Of a DNA stretch of 64,000 nt, positions 15,982 to 23,950 are shown one piece after another. The notes beneath the pieces are model-generated. The model saw nothing but the letters and a program-made list of their open reading frames with translations. It did no database searches and had not been told where the DNA came from. The position numbers were made by a program, and so were the translations under genes. Origin of the DNA: JASGIT01 sp047601665 (lineage in GTDB: Bacteria > Pseudomonadota > Gammaproteobacteria > Burkholderiales > Burkholderiaceae_C); NCBI GenBank assembly GCA_047601665.1, contig JASGIT010000001.1, positions 620,001 through 684,000 of the forward strand, in the 5' to 3' direction. Every line of letters begins with the position of its first letter. Within the stretch, counting starts at the first letter, position 1.

Positions 15982-16332
15982 TCAGGAACCCCGGTAGGTG
16001 GAATAGCTCCAGGGGCTGACCAGCAGTGGCACGTGGTAGTGCTGGTCGGTGTGGGCCACGCCGAAATCCAGGCTGACCTGGTTCAGGAAGTTGGGCTCGG
16101 GTAGCTGCACGCCGCGCGCCTTGAAGTAGGCCGCCACGTCGAAGGTCAGGCGGTAGGTGCCGACCTTCAGGCTGTTGTTGTCGAACAGCGGCGCGTCGGT
16201 GCGGCCGTCGTGGTTCAGGGTCAGGCGCTTGACCAGCGTGGCCTGATCGCCTTGGGTGGAATACAGCGCGACGGACATGCCCGCGGCGGGGCAGCCATTC
16301 ATGGTGTCGAGGACGTGGGTGCTCAGGCCCAT
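15982..16332 (-). CDS. uraH: 5-hydroxyisourate hydrolase (copy 2)
   Basis: Second transthyretin-like hydroxyisourate hydrolase, 116 aa, with the same start context (AAGGAGA before the ATG at 16332). It differs from copy 1 only at six positions, all within residues 25-38 (YSTQGDQATLVKRLTL here against YATNGEQATLLQRLVL). It is convergent with the permease gene. Unlike copy 1, it has a perfect operator-like palindrome about 40 bp upstream, so the two copies may be controlled differently. Confidence 0.95.
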   Translation of the reverse strand: MGLSTHVLDTMNGCPAAGMSVALYSTQGDQATLVKRLTLNHDGRTDAPLFDNNSLKVGTYRLTFDVAAYFKARGVQLPEPNFLNQVSLDFGVAHTDQHYHVPLLVSPWSYSTYRGS

Positions 16333-16371
16333 GTGTTTTCTCCTTGAGGGGTTTGTCAACGTTTTGTCGAC

Positions 16372-16389
16372 GAAAGTGTATACACTTTC
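16372..16389. promoter_or_regulatory. Perfect 18-bp operator-like palindrome upstream of uraH copy 2
   Basis: GAAAGTGTATACACTTTC is perfectly self-complementary and lies 40 bp before the uraH start. The core GTGTATACA also occurs upstream of puuD. It is the likely site of a dimeric repressor; a GntR-type binder is a guess. Confidence 0.6.
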
Positions 16390-16414
16390 TGTGTGCGCCT
16401 ACTCAAGGGATTAC

Positions 16415-16453
16415 CCGGCTTTTGCGCAGGCGATGCGGCTGCGCAAAAGCCGG
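16415..16453. terminator. Long hairpin, possible transcription stop
   Basis: A 14-bp perfect stem CCGGCTTTTGCGCA/TGCGCAAAAGCCGG with an 11-nt loop lies downstream of the DEAD-box helicase gene and upstream of uraH copy 2. No T run follows immediately, so Rho-independent function is uncertain. Confidence 0.4.
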
Positions 16454-16463
16454 AGCGAGCAAT

Positions 16464-16522
16464 CATCAAAAACGATAGCTGCCAGCGCTTGCTGCATAAG
16501 CGCTAGCGGCCAAAAACGTTCA
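16464..16522 (+). repeat. Dispersed ~55-bp AGCGCT repeat, copy 4
   Basis: GATAGCTGCCAGCGCTTGCT is followed by GCATAAGCGCTAGCGGCCAA. This is one of the cleanest copies, with both AGCGCT arms intact, just downstream of the helicase stop. Confidence 0.75.
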
Positions 16523-16526
16523 AGAA

Positions 16527-18236
16527 TCAGCGTGCCGGGCGCGCGGTGCGCTTGTGGGCATCGTGGGGCTTGAAGGGCTTGCCGCCGCCCGCGCCCATGG
16601 GCTTCTTGGCGAATGCGGGTTTGTGGGCGGGCTTGCCGCCCCAGTCGCCACGCGGCGCGTCCTGGCGGCCTTCATAGCGGCCCTCGTTGCGGCCGCCGCC
16701 GAAACCGCCACGGTCACGGTCACCGAAACCGCCCCGGTCGCCGAAGCCGCTCTTGCGGCCATAGCCGTCACCGTCGCGGCGGGCGCCACCAAAGCCGCCA
16801 CGGCGCTCGCGCGGGCCGCCACGGCTGTTGCCATTGCCAAAGCCGTTGCCGTCGGGGAAGCGCTGCTGCGGCTCCAGGCCCGGAATCACCTCGGCCTTGA
16901 ATTGCTGGTGGCTGTAGCCTTCGATGTCGAAGATCTTGCGGCGGTCGCGGAATTCGGCGAACGTCACGGCCAAGCCGTCGCGCCCGGCGCGGCCCGTGCG
17001 GCCGATGCGGTGGGTGTAGTCCTCGGCCTTCATGGGCAGGCCGAAGTTGAACACGTGGGTGATGGTGGGCACGTCGATGCCGCGCGCGGCCACGTCGGTG
17101 GCGACGAGGATCTGCACCTGGCCGTTGCGCAGCGCCATCAGGCGGCGGTTGCGCAGGCCCTGGCTCAGCGCGCCGTGCAGGGCGACGGCGGAGAAGCCGT
17201 CCTGCTGCAGGTCGTTGGCCAGGCCGTCGCACTCGATCTGCGTGCTGGCGAACACGATGGCCTGGTCGATGGAGGCGTCGCGCAGCCAGTGGTCGAGCAT
17301 CTTGCGCTTGTGCTGGGCGTTGTCGGCCCAGAACAGCTTTTGCTGGATGTTGGCGTGCTTTTCCTGCGGCGAGTCGATGGTCAGCTTCTTCACGCCGGCG
17401 CCGTTGTCGTGCATCACGCGCATGGCGAGCTGCTGGATGCGCGGCGCGAAGGTGGCGCTGAACATCATGGTCTGCTTGCGCTGGGCGGTGAGCTGGTTGA
17501 TCTCGGCCAGATCGTCGGAGAAGCCCAGGTCCAACATGCGGTCGGCCTCGTCCACCACCAGGAACTGCACCTGGTCGAGCTTGATCTGCATGGAGCGCTG
17601 CAGGTCGAGCAAACGGCCCGGCGTGGCGACCACGAGGTTGGCGTTCTGCAGCTTGGCGATCTGCAACTGGTACGGCATACCGCCCACCACGTTGGCGATG
17701 CGCAGGCCACGGCAGTGGCGCACCAGTTCGATGGCGTCGTGTGCCACCTGCTGCGCGAGTTCGCGCGTGGGGCACAGCACCAGCGCGCCGGGCACGGCGG
17801 CCTTGAAGTTGCGCGGGTTGGTGGGGTCTTTGCGCTTGTTGCGCTTGGGGCCGGGCTCGCCCTTGGCGGCGGCGTCGGCGCAGGCCTGTTCGTATTCGGC
17901 GCGCTCGCGGGCTTGCTGCTCGGCCTGCTGCTGGATCAGCGTGTGCAGCACGGGCAGCAGGAAGGCGGCGGTCTTGCCGCTGCCGGTCTGGCTGGAGACC
18001 ATGAGGTCCACGAAGCCGTCGTCGCCCGCGCCCATGGCCATGGGAATGGCTTTTTCCTGCACGGCCGTGGGCTGGGTGTAGCCCAGGTCGCGCACGGCGG
18101 TGATCAATTCTTCGGCCAGGCCGAGCTGCACGAAGCCTTCGGGCAGGGCCTGGGGGGCCGCTTCTTGCGGGGCTTGTTGAATGGAGGTTTGTTCAGCGGA
18201 CGCGGCGGCGCCCGGCATTTCGAGGATGTCGGTCAT
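16527..18236 (-). CDS. DEAD-box ATP-dependent RNA helicase (RhlE-like) with glycine-rich RGG tail
   Basis: RNA helicase, 569 aa from the ATG at 18236 (a TTG at 18245 would add three residues). It has the Q motif region (GYTQPTAVQEKAIP), motif I SSQTGSGKT (81-89), motif Ia PTRELA, DEAD box VVDEADRMLD, motif III SAT, motif V ARGIDVP and motif VI HRIGRTGRAGRDG. A charged insertion (about 113-145, KRNKRKDP) lies between motifs I and Ia. The C-terminal 110 residues are rich in Gly, Arg and Phe with RGG/RGGFGDR repeats and a basic end, typical of RNA-binding tails. Likely roles are ribosome assembly, RNA decay or cold adaptation. Confidence 0.93.
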   Translation of the reverse strand: MTDILEMPGAAASAEQTSIQQAPQEAAPQALPEGFVQLGLAEELITAVRDLGYTQPTAVQEKAIPMAMGAGDDGFVDLMVSSQTGSGKTAAFLLPVLHTLIQQQAEQQARERAEYEQACADAAAKGEPGPKRNKRKDPTNPRNFKAAVPGALVLCPTRELAQQVAHDAIELVRHCRGLRIANVVGGMPYQLQIAKLQNANLVVATPGRLLDLQRSMQIKLDQVQFLVVDEADRMLDLGFSDDLAEINQLTAQRKQTMMFSATFAPRIQQLAMRVMHDNGAGVKKLTIDSPQEKHANIQQKLFWADNAQHKRKMLDHWLRDASIDQAIVFASTQIECDGLANDLQQDGFSAVALHGALSQGLRNRRLMALRNGQVQILVATDVAARGIDVPTITHVFNFGLPMKAEDYTHRIGRTGRAGRDGLAVTFAEFRDRRKIFDIEGYSHQQFKAEVIPGLEPQQRFPDGNGFGNGNSRGGPRERRGGFGGARRDGDGYGRKSGFGDRGGFGDRDRGGFGGGRNEGRYEGRQDAPRGDWGGKPAHKPAFAKKPMGAGGGKPFKPHDAHKRTARPAR

Positions 18237-18343
18237 TTCGTTCAATGATGAGGTTGCAAAACATCAACCATCAAACGAAACCGGGCCTTGCGAGGGACTG
18301 GTGGGCTGTTTCAGGTCAGCCCGATGCATGAAGGGAGATGCAC

Positions 18344-18367
18344 AAAAAACGCCGCTGCGTTGCGGCG
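18344..18367 (-). terminator. Rho-independent terminator of hrcA
   Basis: Read on the minus strand, CGCCGC-AACGCA-GCGGCG is followed by six T. It lies about 40 bp after the hrcA stop. Confidence 0.75.
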
Positions 18368-18404
18368 AATTGGCGATTATTGCAGATTCAGGGTTTTCCC
18401 GCAA

Positions 18405-19409
18405 TCATTTTCTGTGGCTGAGCGCGTTCGACACCAGCTTGGAGGTGATGTCCACGATCTGGATCATGCGGTCGTAGGGCATCCGCGTGGGGCCGATGAC
18501 GCCCAGCGTGCCCACGACCTGGCCGTCCACCTCGTAGGGGGCGCTGACCACGGACAGTTCCTCGAACGGAATCACCTGGCTTTCGCCACCGATGAAGATG
18601 CGCACGCCCTCGGCCTGGCTGGAGACGTCGAGCAGGCGCAGGATCTGCGTCTTCTGCTCGAACAGGTCGAACGCGCGGCGCAGGTTGCGCATGTCGCCCG
18701 AGAAGTCGCTCACGGCCAGCAGGTTGCGCTCGCCGGAGATCACCACCTCGTCCTGCGCCTGCGTCAGCGCCTCGGAGCCCACGTTCACCGCCGCCTGCAT
18801 CAGCGCCGCGATTTCGCCGCGCAGCCGCTCCACCTCCAGCTTGAGCCGCTCGCGCACCTGCTCCATTGCCAGGCCCGCGTAATGGGTGTTGAGGAAGTTG
18901 GCGGCCTCGACCAGCTGCGAGGGCGTGTAGTCCACGCCGGTGAAGATGACGCGGTTCTGCACGTCGCCCTCGGGCGAGACGATGATGACCAGCAGCCGCC
19001 GCTCGGACAGCCGCAGGAATTCGATGTGCCGGAACACGGAGGTGCGGCGCGGCGCCATCACCACGCCCACGAACTGCGACAGGCTGGACAGCATCTGCGC
19101 CGCGTTGGCGATCACCTTCTGCGGCTGCTCGGGGGGCAGTTCCGGCGCGGCCAGCTGGCTGCGCTGCACGGTGAGCATGGTGTCCACGAACAGCCGGTAG
19201 CCCTTGGCGGTGGGAATGCGCCCGGCGGAGGTGTGCGGGCTGGCGATCAGGCCCAGGTCTTCCAGGTCGGCCATCACGTTGCGGATGGTGGCGGGCGAAA
19301 GCTCCAGCCCCGACGCCTTGGACAAGGTGCGCGAGCCCACGGGCTGGCCGTCCGCAATGTAGCGTTCGACCAGCGCTTTGAGCAGCAACTTGGCACGGTC
19401 ATCGAGCAT
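18405..19409 (-). CDS. hrcA: heat-inducible transcription repressor HrcA
   Basis: Repressor of class I heat-shock genes, 334 aa, which binds CIRCE elements with help from GroEL. The N-terminal winged helix (LSPATIRNVMADLEDLGLI) and the HTSAGRIPTAKGYRLFVD motif are diagnostic. A GAF-like core and dimerisation region follow. No CIRCE inverted repeat is visible in this window, so its targets are elsewhere. It is divergent from nadK, as in other Burkholderiales, with a dispersed repeat in the gap. Confidence 0.96.
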   Translation of the reverse strand: MLDDRAKLLLKALVERYIADGQPVGSRTLSKASGLELSPATIRNVMADLEDLGLIASPHTSAGRIPTAKGYRLFVDTMLTVQRSQLAAPELPPEQPQKVIANAAQMLSSLSQFVGVVMAPRRTSVFRHIEFLRLSERRLLVIIVSPEGDVQNRVIFTGVDYTPSQLVEAANFLNTHYAGLAMEQVRERLKLEVERLRGEIAALMQAAVNVGSEALTQAQDEVVISGERNLLAVSDFSGDMRNLRRAFDLFEQKTQILRLLDVSSQAEGVRIFIGGESQVIPFEELSVVSAPYEVDGQVVGTLGVIGPTRMPYDRMIQIVDITSKLVSNALSHRK

Positions 19410-19444
19410 GGAAAACGATTCTACAGACTTCGGCTCCAGACTCC

Positions 19445-19499
19445 TGATTTGATAGCTGCTAGCGCTTACCCCAGGCTGGCGGGAGGTCTATTTCATTCA
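19445..19499 (+). repeat. Dispersed ~55-bp AGCGCT repeat, copy 5
   Basis: TGATAGCTGCTAGCGCTTAC followed by a degenerate right half (GGCTGGCGGGAGGTC). It sits in the intergenic region between the divergent hrcA and nadK starts, so it may lie within their promoter region. Confidence 0.65.
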
Positions 19500-19531
19500 A
19501 AATTCATGCATCTATGGATAATGCCTGCGCT

Positions 19532-20419
19532 ATGACCCTCCGCTTCCACCACGTCGCCCTGATCGGGAAATACCACTCGCCCGTCGCGAGCGCAGGCGGC
19601 CACGGCGCGCGCAAGGTCATGGAGGACATCGCGCACTTCCTCATGCGCCAGGGCTGCGAGGTGTCGCTGGAGGCCGAGACCGCCGCCAACACCGGCCTGG
19701 CCCACTACCCCGCGCTCGACCCCGACGCCATCGGCAAACAGTGCGACCTGGGCCTGGTGGTGGGCGGCGACGGCACCATGCTGGGCATCGGCCGCCGCCT
19801 GGCCCGGTACGGCACGCCGCTCATCGGCATCAACCAGGGGCGGCTGGGCTTCGTCACCGACATTCCGCTCGACGACTACCAGGCCACCCTGACGCCCATG
19901 CTGCGCGGCGAATACGAGGAAGACCCGCGCCCGCTCATCCACGCGCGCGTGCTGCGCGACGGCGAATGCGTGTTCGAGGCGTTCGCGATGAACGACGTGG
20001 TGGTCAACCGCGGCGCCACCTCCGGCATGGTGGAGCTGCGCGTGGAGGTGGACGGCCACTTCGTCGCCAACCAGCGCGCGGACGGGCTGATCATCGCCTC
20101 GTCCACCGGCTCCACCGCCTATTCGCTGTCGGCGGGCGGGCCCATGCTGCACCCGGCCATTCGGGGCTGGGTGATGGTGCCGATCGCGCCGCACACGCTG
20201 TCCAACCGGCCCATCGTGCTGCCCGACAGCAGCGACATTTCCATCGAGGTCGCGGGCGGGCGCGACGTGAGCGCCAATTTCGACATGCAATCGCTCGCAT
20301 CGCTGCTGCACGGCGACCGCATCCTGGTGCGCCGCTCGGAGCACCAGGTACGCTTCTTGCATCCCAAGGGCTGGAGCTACTTCGCCACCTTGCGAAAGAA
20401 ATTGCACTGGAATGACTGA
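19532..20419 (+). CDS. nadK: NAD kinase
   Basis: Phosphorylates NAD to NADP, 295 aa from the ATG at 19532; an in-frame ATG at 19514 would add six residues. It has the GGDGT motif (LGLVVGGDGTMLGIGRRLA), the NQGRLGFVTD segment and the STGSTAYSLSAGGP motif of the family. Its stop shares one base with the recN start, so nadK-recN-rapZ form a tightly coupled operon. Confidence 0.96.
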   Translation: MTLRFHHVALIGKYHSPVASAGGHGARKVMEDIAHFLMRQGCEVSLEAETAANTGLAHYPALDPDAIGKQCDLGLVVGGDGTMLGIGRRLARYGTPLIGINQGRLGFVTDIPLDDYQATLTPMLRGEYEEDPRPLIHARVLRDGECVFEAFAMNDVVVNRGATSGMVELRVEVDGHFVANQRADGLIIASSTGSTAYSLSAGGPMLHPAIRGWVMVPIAPHTLSNRPIVLPDSSDISIEVAGGRDVSANFDMQSLASLLHGDRILVRRSEHQVRFLHPKGWSYFATLRKKLHWND

Positions 20420-22077
20420 TGGCCTTACGGCGGATTGAACTGCGCGACTTCGTGATCGTGCAGAGCCTGGAGATCGATGTGCACGGCGGCTTCACCGTGC
20501 TGACAGGCGAGACGGGCGCGGGCAAATCCATCCTGATCGACGCGCTGCAACTCGCCCTCGGCGCCCGCGCCGACGCCGGCGTGGTGCGCGAAGGGGCCAG
20601 GCAGGCCGACATCTGCGCCGAATTCGACAGCCCCGCCAGCCTCGCCCCCTGGCTCGAAGAAGGCGGCTTCGACCCGCAAGACACCCTGCTGCTGCGCCGT
20701 GTGGTCGATGCACAGGGCAAAAGCCGCGCCTGGATCAACGGCAGCCCCGCCACCGCCACCCAGCTACGCACCGTGGGCGAGCAGCTGCTCGACATCCACG
20801 GCCAGCACGCCTGGCAAAGCCTGATGCGGCCCGAGGCCGTGCGCGGCCTGCTCGACGCCTATGCGGGCGTGAACACCGCCGCGCTGCGCCAGCGCTGGGC
20901 CGCGTGGCGTGCCGCGCGGCAGACGCTGGCCGCCGCCCGCGCCCGGCAGGACACCGCCCTGCGCGAGCGCGAGCGGCTGCAATGGCAGATCGGCGAAGTG
21001 GACAAGCTCGCCCCCGCCGCGCACGAGTGGGACGAACTCAACACCCAGCACACGCGCCTGTCGCACGCCCAGGCGCTGATCGACACGGCGGAAAGCGCCC
21101 TGGGCCTGCTGGAAGACGACGAAAACGGCGCACACGCCCGCCTGGCCCGCGCGCACCACCTGCTCGCGCAGCAACAGCACCTGGACCCGGAATTCCAGGC
21201 CCTGGCCGAGGTGCTGGCCTCGGCCCTGGCGCAGGCCGACGACGCCAGCCACTCGCTGCACGCCTACCTGCGCCGCGCCGAGCTGGACCCCGGGCGCCTG
21301 GCCGAGCTCGACCAGCGCCTGTCGCAATGGATGGCGCTGGCGCGCCGCTACAAGCGCCCGCCCGAGGACCTGCCCGCCACGCTCGAAGGCTGGAAGCAGG
21401 AACTGCGTGAACTCGACGCCGCGGCGGACCTGGCCCAGCTGGAAGCCACGGAAAGCGAATGCGGCGCGGCCTACCAAAAGGAAGCCCAGGCCCTGTCCCA
21501 CAGCCGCGCCAAGGCCGCCCCCCGGCTCTCGCGCGCCATCACCGAGGCCATGCAGGGCCTGGGCATGGCGGGCGGGCAATTCCACGTGGCCATCGAACCC
21601 GCCGAACCCGGCCCCGAGGGGCTGGACGCGGTGGGCTTCCTCGTCGCCGGGCACCCCGGCGCCACGCCGCGCCCCATCGGCAAGGTGGCCTCGGGCGGCG
21701 AGCTCTCGCGCATCTCGCTCGCCATCGCCGTCACCACCAGCCAGCTGGGCGCCGCGCCCACGCTGATCTTCGACGAGGTGGACTCGGGCGTGGGCGGCGC
21801 GGTGGCCGAGACCGTGGGCCGCCTCATGCGGCGCCTGGGCCGCGACCGGCAGGTGCTGGCCGTCACGCACCTGCCGCAGGTGGCGGCCTGCGCCGACCAG
21901 CATCTGCTGGTGGCCAAGCGCCGCACCACCGTGGACAAAAAGGCGGTCACCACCAGCACCGTGGCCCCCGTGCAGCACGAGGAGCGCGTGCGCGAGGTGG
22001 CGCGGATGCTGGGCGGCGAGAAAATGTCCGACACCACCCTGGCGCACGCCAAGGAGATGCTGGGAGCCACGCCATGA
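20419..22077 (+). CDS. recN: DNA repair protein RecN
   Basis: SMC-like ATPase in double-strand break repair, 552 aa. Walker A GETGAGKSIL (about 32-41) is followed by two long coiled-coil arms (about 150-380) and the C-terminal signature VASGGELSRISLA with Walker B LIFDEVDSGVGG. The start overlaps the nadK stop by one base, and the end overlaps the rapZ start as ATGA. No LexA box is evident within the overlap, so expression would depend on the upstream promoter. Confidence 0.96.
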   Translation: MALRRIELRDFVIVQSLEIDVHGGFTVLTGETGAGKSILIDALQLALGARADAGVVREGARQADICAEFDSPASLAPWLEEGGFDPQDTLLLRRVVDAQGKSRAWINGSPATATQLRTVGEQLLDIHGQHAWQSLMRPEAVRGLLDAYAGVNTAALRQRWAAWRAARQTLAAARARQDTALRERERLQWQIGEVDKLAPAAHEWDELNTQHTRLSHAQALIDTAESALGLLEDDENGAHARLARAHHLLAQQQHLDPEFQALAEVLASALAQADDASHSLHAYLRRAELDPGRLAELDQRLSQWMALARRYKRPPEDLPATLEGWKQELRELDAAADLAQLEATESECGAAYQKEAQALSHSRAKAAPRLSRAITEAMQGLGMAGGQFHVAIEPAEPGPEGLDAVGFLVAGHPGATPRPIGKVASGGELSRISLAIAVTTSQLGAAPTLIFDEVDSGVGGAVAETVGRLMRRLGRDRQVLAVTHLPQVAACADQHLLVAKRRTTVDKKAVTTSTVAPVQHEERVREVARMLGGEKMSDTTLAHAKEMLGATP

Positions 22078-22928
22078 CCCAGGAAATCGTCATCCTCACC
22101 GGCATGTCCGGCTCGGGCAAATCGGTGGCGCTGCACGCGCTCGAAGATGCGGGCTACTACTGCGTGGACAACCTGCCGCCCGAGCTGCTCGCCGCCTTCG
22201 TCGCGCTGGAGCACGCGCACCATGGCCGCCGCGTCGCCATTGCCATGGACGTGCGCAGCGCCACCGGCCTGCCGCAGCTGCCGGGCCAACTGGCGCAGCT
22301 GCGCAGCCAGGGCGTGGAGGTGAAGTCGCTGTTCCTCGACGCCACCACCGGCACGCTGGTGCGCCGCTTTTCCGAAACCCGCCGCCGCCACCCGCTCACC
22401 CTGGCCGACGGCCGCAAGGCGCTGGTGCAGACCATCGAACTGGAGCGCGAGCTGCTCGCCGACCTGCGCGAGCGCGCCCACGTGATCGACACCAGCACGC
22501 TGCGCGCCTCGCAGCTGCAAAGCGCCATCAAGAGCCTGATCGCCACGCCGGCGGGCCAGCTCACCCTGGTGTTCCAGTCGTTCGCCTTCAAGCGCGGCAT
22601 ACCGATGGACGCCGACTTCGTGTTCGACGTGCGCATGTTGCCCAACCCGCACTACGAGCCCGCGCTGCGCGACCTGACGGGGCTGGACGCACCCGTGGCC
22701 GACTTCCTGCGCCAGCAGACCGAGGTGCTGCGGATGCAGGAGCACATCGAGCAGTTCATGAACCGCTGGCTCGACCTGATGGCGCAGAACCACCGCAGCT
22801 ACGTCACCGTGGCCGTGGGCTGCACGGGCGGGCAGCACCGCTCGGTGTACCTGGTGGAGCGGCTGGCGGAGCGCTTCGCGCCGCACTGGACGACGCTGCG
22901 GCGGCACCGCGAGCTGGACAACCGCTAG
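22074..22928 (+). CDS. rapZ: RNase adapter protein RapZ
   Basis: Nucleotide-binding regulatory protein, 284 aa, that in enterobacteria directs RNase E to the GlmZ sRNA and so controls glucosamine-6-phosphate synthesis. Walker A GMSGSGKS (10-17), the YYCVDNLPPELL region and the C-terminal GCTGGQHRSVYLVE with RHRELDNR end are diagnostic. In betaproteobacteria the gene is usually near hprK/ptsN; here it closes the nadK-recN operon. It is convergent with mutY, 8 bp apart. Confidence 0.96.
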   Translation: MTQEIVILTGMSGSGKSVALHALEDAGYYCVDNLPPELLAAFVALEHAHHGRRVAIAMDVRSATGLPQLPGQLAQLRSQGVEVKSLFLDATTGTLVRRFSETRRRHPLTLADGRKALVQTIELERELLADLRERAHVIDTSTLRASQLQSAIKSLIATPAGQLTLVFQSFAFKRGIPMDADFVFDVRMLPNPHYEPALRDLTGLDAPVADFLRQQTEVLRMQEHIEQFMNRWLDLMAQNHRSYVTVAVGCTGGQHRSVYLVERLAERFAPHWTTLRRHRELDNR

Positions 22929-22936
22929 AACACAGG

Positions 22937-23950
22937 TCAGAACAGGCTCTGCCCCATCCGCTCCAGCAGCTTGCGGATGGGCGCGGGCAGGCCCAGTTCA
23001 GGCCACTGCGCGGGGCCATACCAGCCCTCTCCTTCCCCGTCCTCCTGCACGATCACCGGGTGCAGATGCAGGTCGCGGTGCGTGAGCACGTGGGTGAACG
23101 GCTCCAGATGCTGCGCGCCCTCCACGCAGGGCGCCTCAGCCAGCACCGGCGGGCAGTACAGCCCGGCCCAGATGCCCGTGGCGGGCCTGCGCTCCAGCCA
23201 GAAGGCGCCCGCCGCATTGCGGCGCAGCAGCAGCCACCACGACTCGGCGCTGCGCTTGAGCTTGCGGGTCCTGACCGGGTAGCGCTCGGCATCGCCCGCA
23301 CGCCGGGCCGCGCATTGCAGCGCGAGCGGGCATTCGCCGCAGCGCGGGTTGCGCGGCACGCAGACGGCGGCGCCCAGGTCCATCAGGCCCTGCGTGTAGC
23401 GCGGCATGGCGTCGTGCAGGTGTTCACGCGGCAGCAGCGCCTCGGCCTGCTCCCACAGCAGCCGCTCGTTGCGCGCCACGGCCAGGTCAGCGCCAAACCC
23501 CAGCACGCGCGTGAGCACGCGGCGCACGTTGGCGTCGAGGATGGGCGAGCGCTCGGCAAAGCAGAACGCGGCAATCGCCCCCGCCGTGCTGCGCCCTATG
23601 CCCGGCAGCGTGGCCAGCACTTCGGCGGTGCGCGGAAAGGCCCCGCCGTGCAGCTCCATCACCTGCTGCGCGCAGCGGTGCAGGTTGCGCGCGCGGCTGT
23701 AGTAGCCCAGGCCACTCCACAGGGCCAGCACATCGTCCACGGGCGCCGCGGCGAGCGCGGCCACGTCGGGAAAGCGCGCCAGGAAACGCGGGTAGTAGTC
23801 CAGCACCGTGGCCACCTGCGTCTGCTGCAGCATGATTTCGGACAGCCAGACGCGGTACGGGTCGCGCGTGCGCTGCCAGGGCAGGTGGTTGCGGCCGTGC
23901 GTGGCCTGCCAGCGCACCACGGGCGTGGCGATGTCGGGGAGCTGCGCCAT
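22937..23950 (-). CDS. mutY: A/G-specific adenine glycosylase MutY
   Basis: Removes adenine mispaired with 8-oxoguanine, 337 aa. The catalytic glutamate lies in SEIMLQQTQV, and the helix-hairpin-helix LPGIGRSTAGAIAAF precedes the catalytic Asp region (ILDANVRRVL). The [4Fe-4S] cluster is C-X6-C-X2-C-X5-C (CVPRNPRCGECPLALQC). A NUDIX-like C-terminal domain recognises 8-oxoG (ERRPATGIWAGLY). The start ATG overlaps the stop of the dynamin-like gene as TGATG, implying translational coupling with it. Confidence 0.97.
   Translation of the reverse strand: MAQLPDIATPVVRWQATHGRNHLPWQRTRDPYRVWLSEIMLQQTQVATVLDYYPRFLARFPDVAALAAAPVDDVLALWSGLGYYSRARNLHRCAQQVMELHGGAFPRTAEVLATLPGIGRSTAGAIAAFCFAERSPILDANVRRVLTRVLGFGADLAVARNERLLWEQAEALLPREHLHDAMPRYTQGLMDLGAAVCVPRNPRCGECPLALQCAARRAGDAERYPVRTRKLKRSAESWWLLLRRNAAGAFWLERRPATGIWAGLYCPPVLAEAPCVEGAQHLEPFTHVLTHRDLHLHPVIVQEDGEGEGWYGPAQWPELGLPAPIRKLLERMGQSLF

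Noticed and set aside
16527..16860. Short tandem-like GC-rich repeats that could suggest a minisatellite
   Set aside because: They encode the RGG/Gly-rich tail of the RNA helicase, a known protein feature.
18246..19531. A CIRCE element near hrcA
   Set aside because: No TTAGCACTC-N9-GAGTGCTAA-like inverted repeat is present in the hrcA-nadK region.
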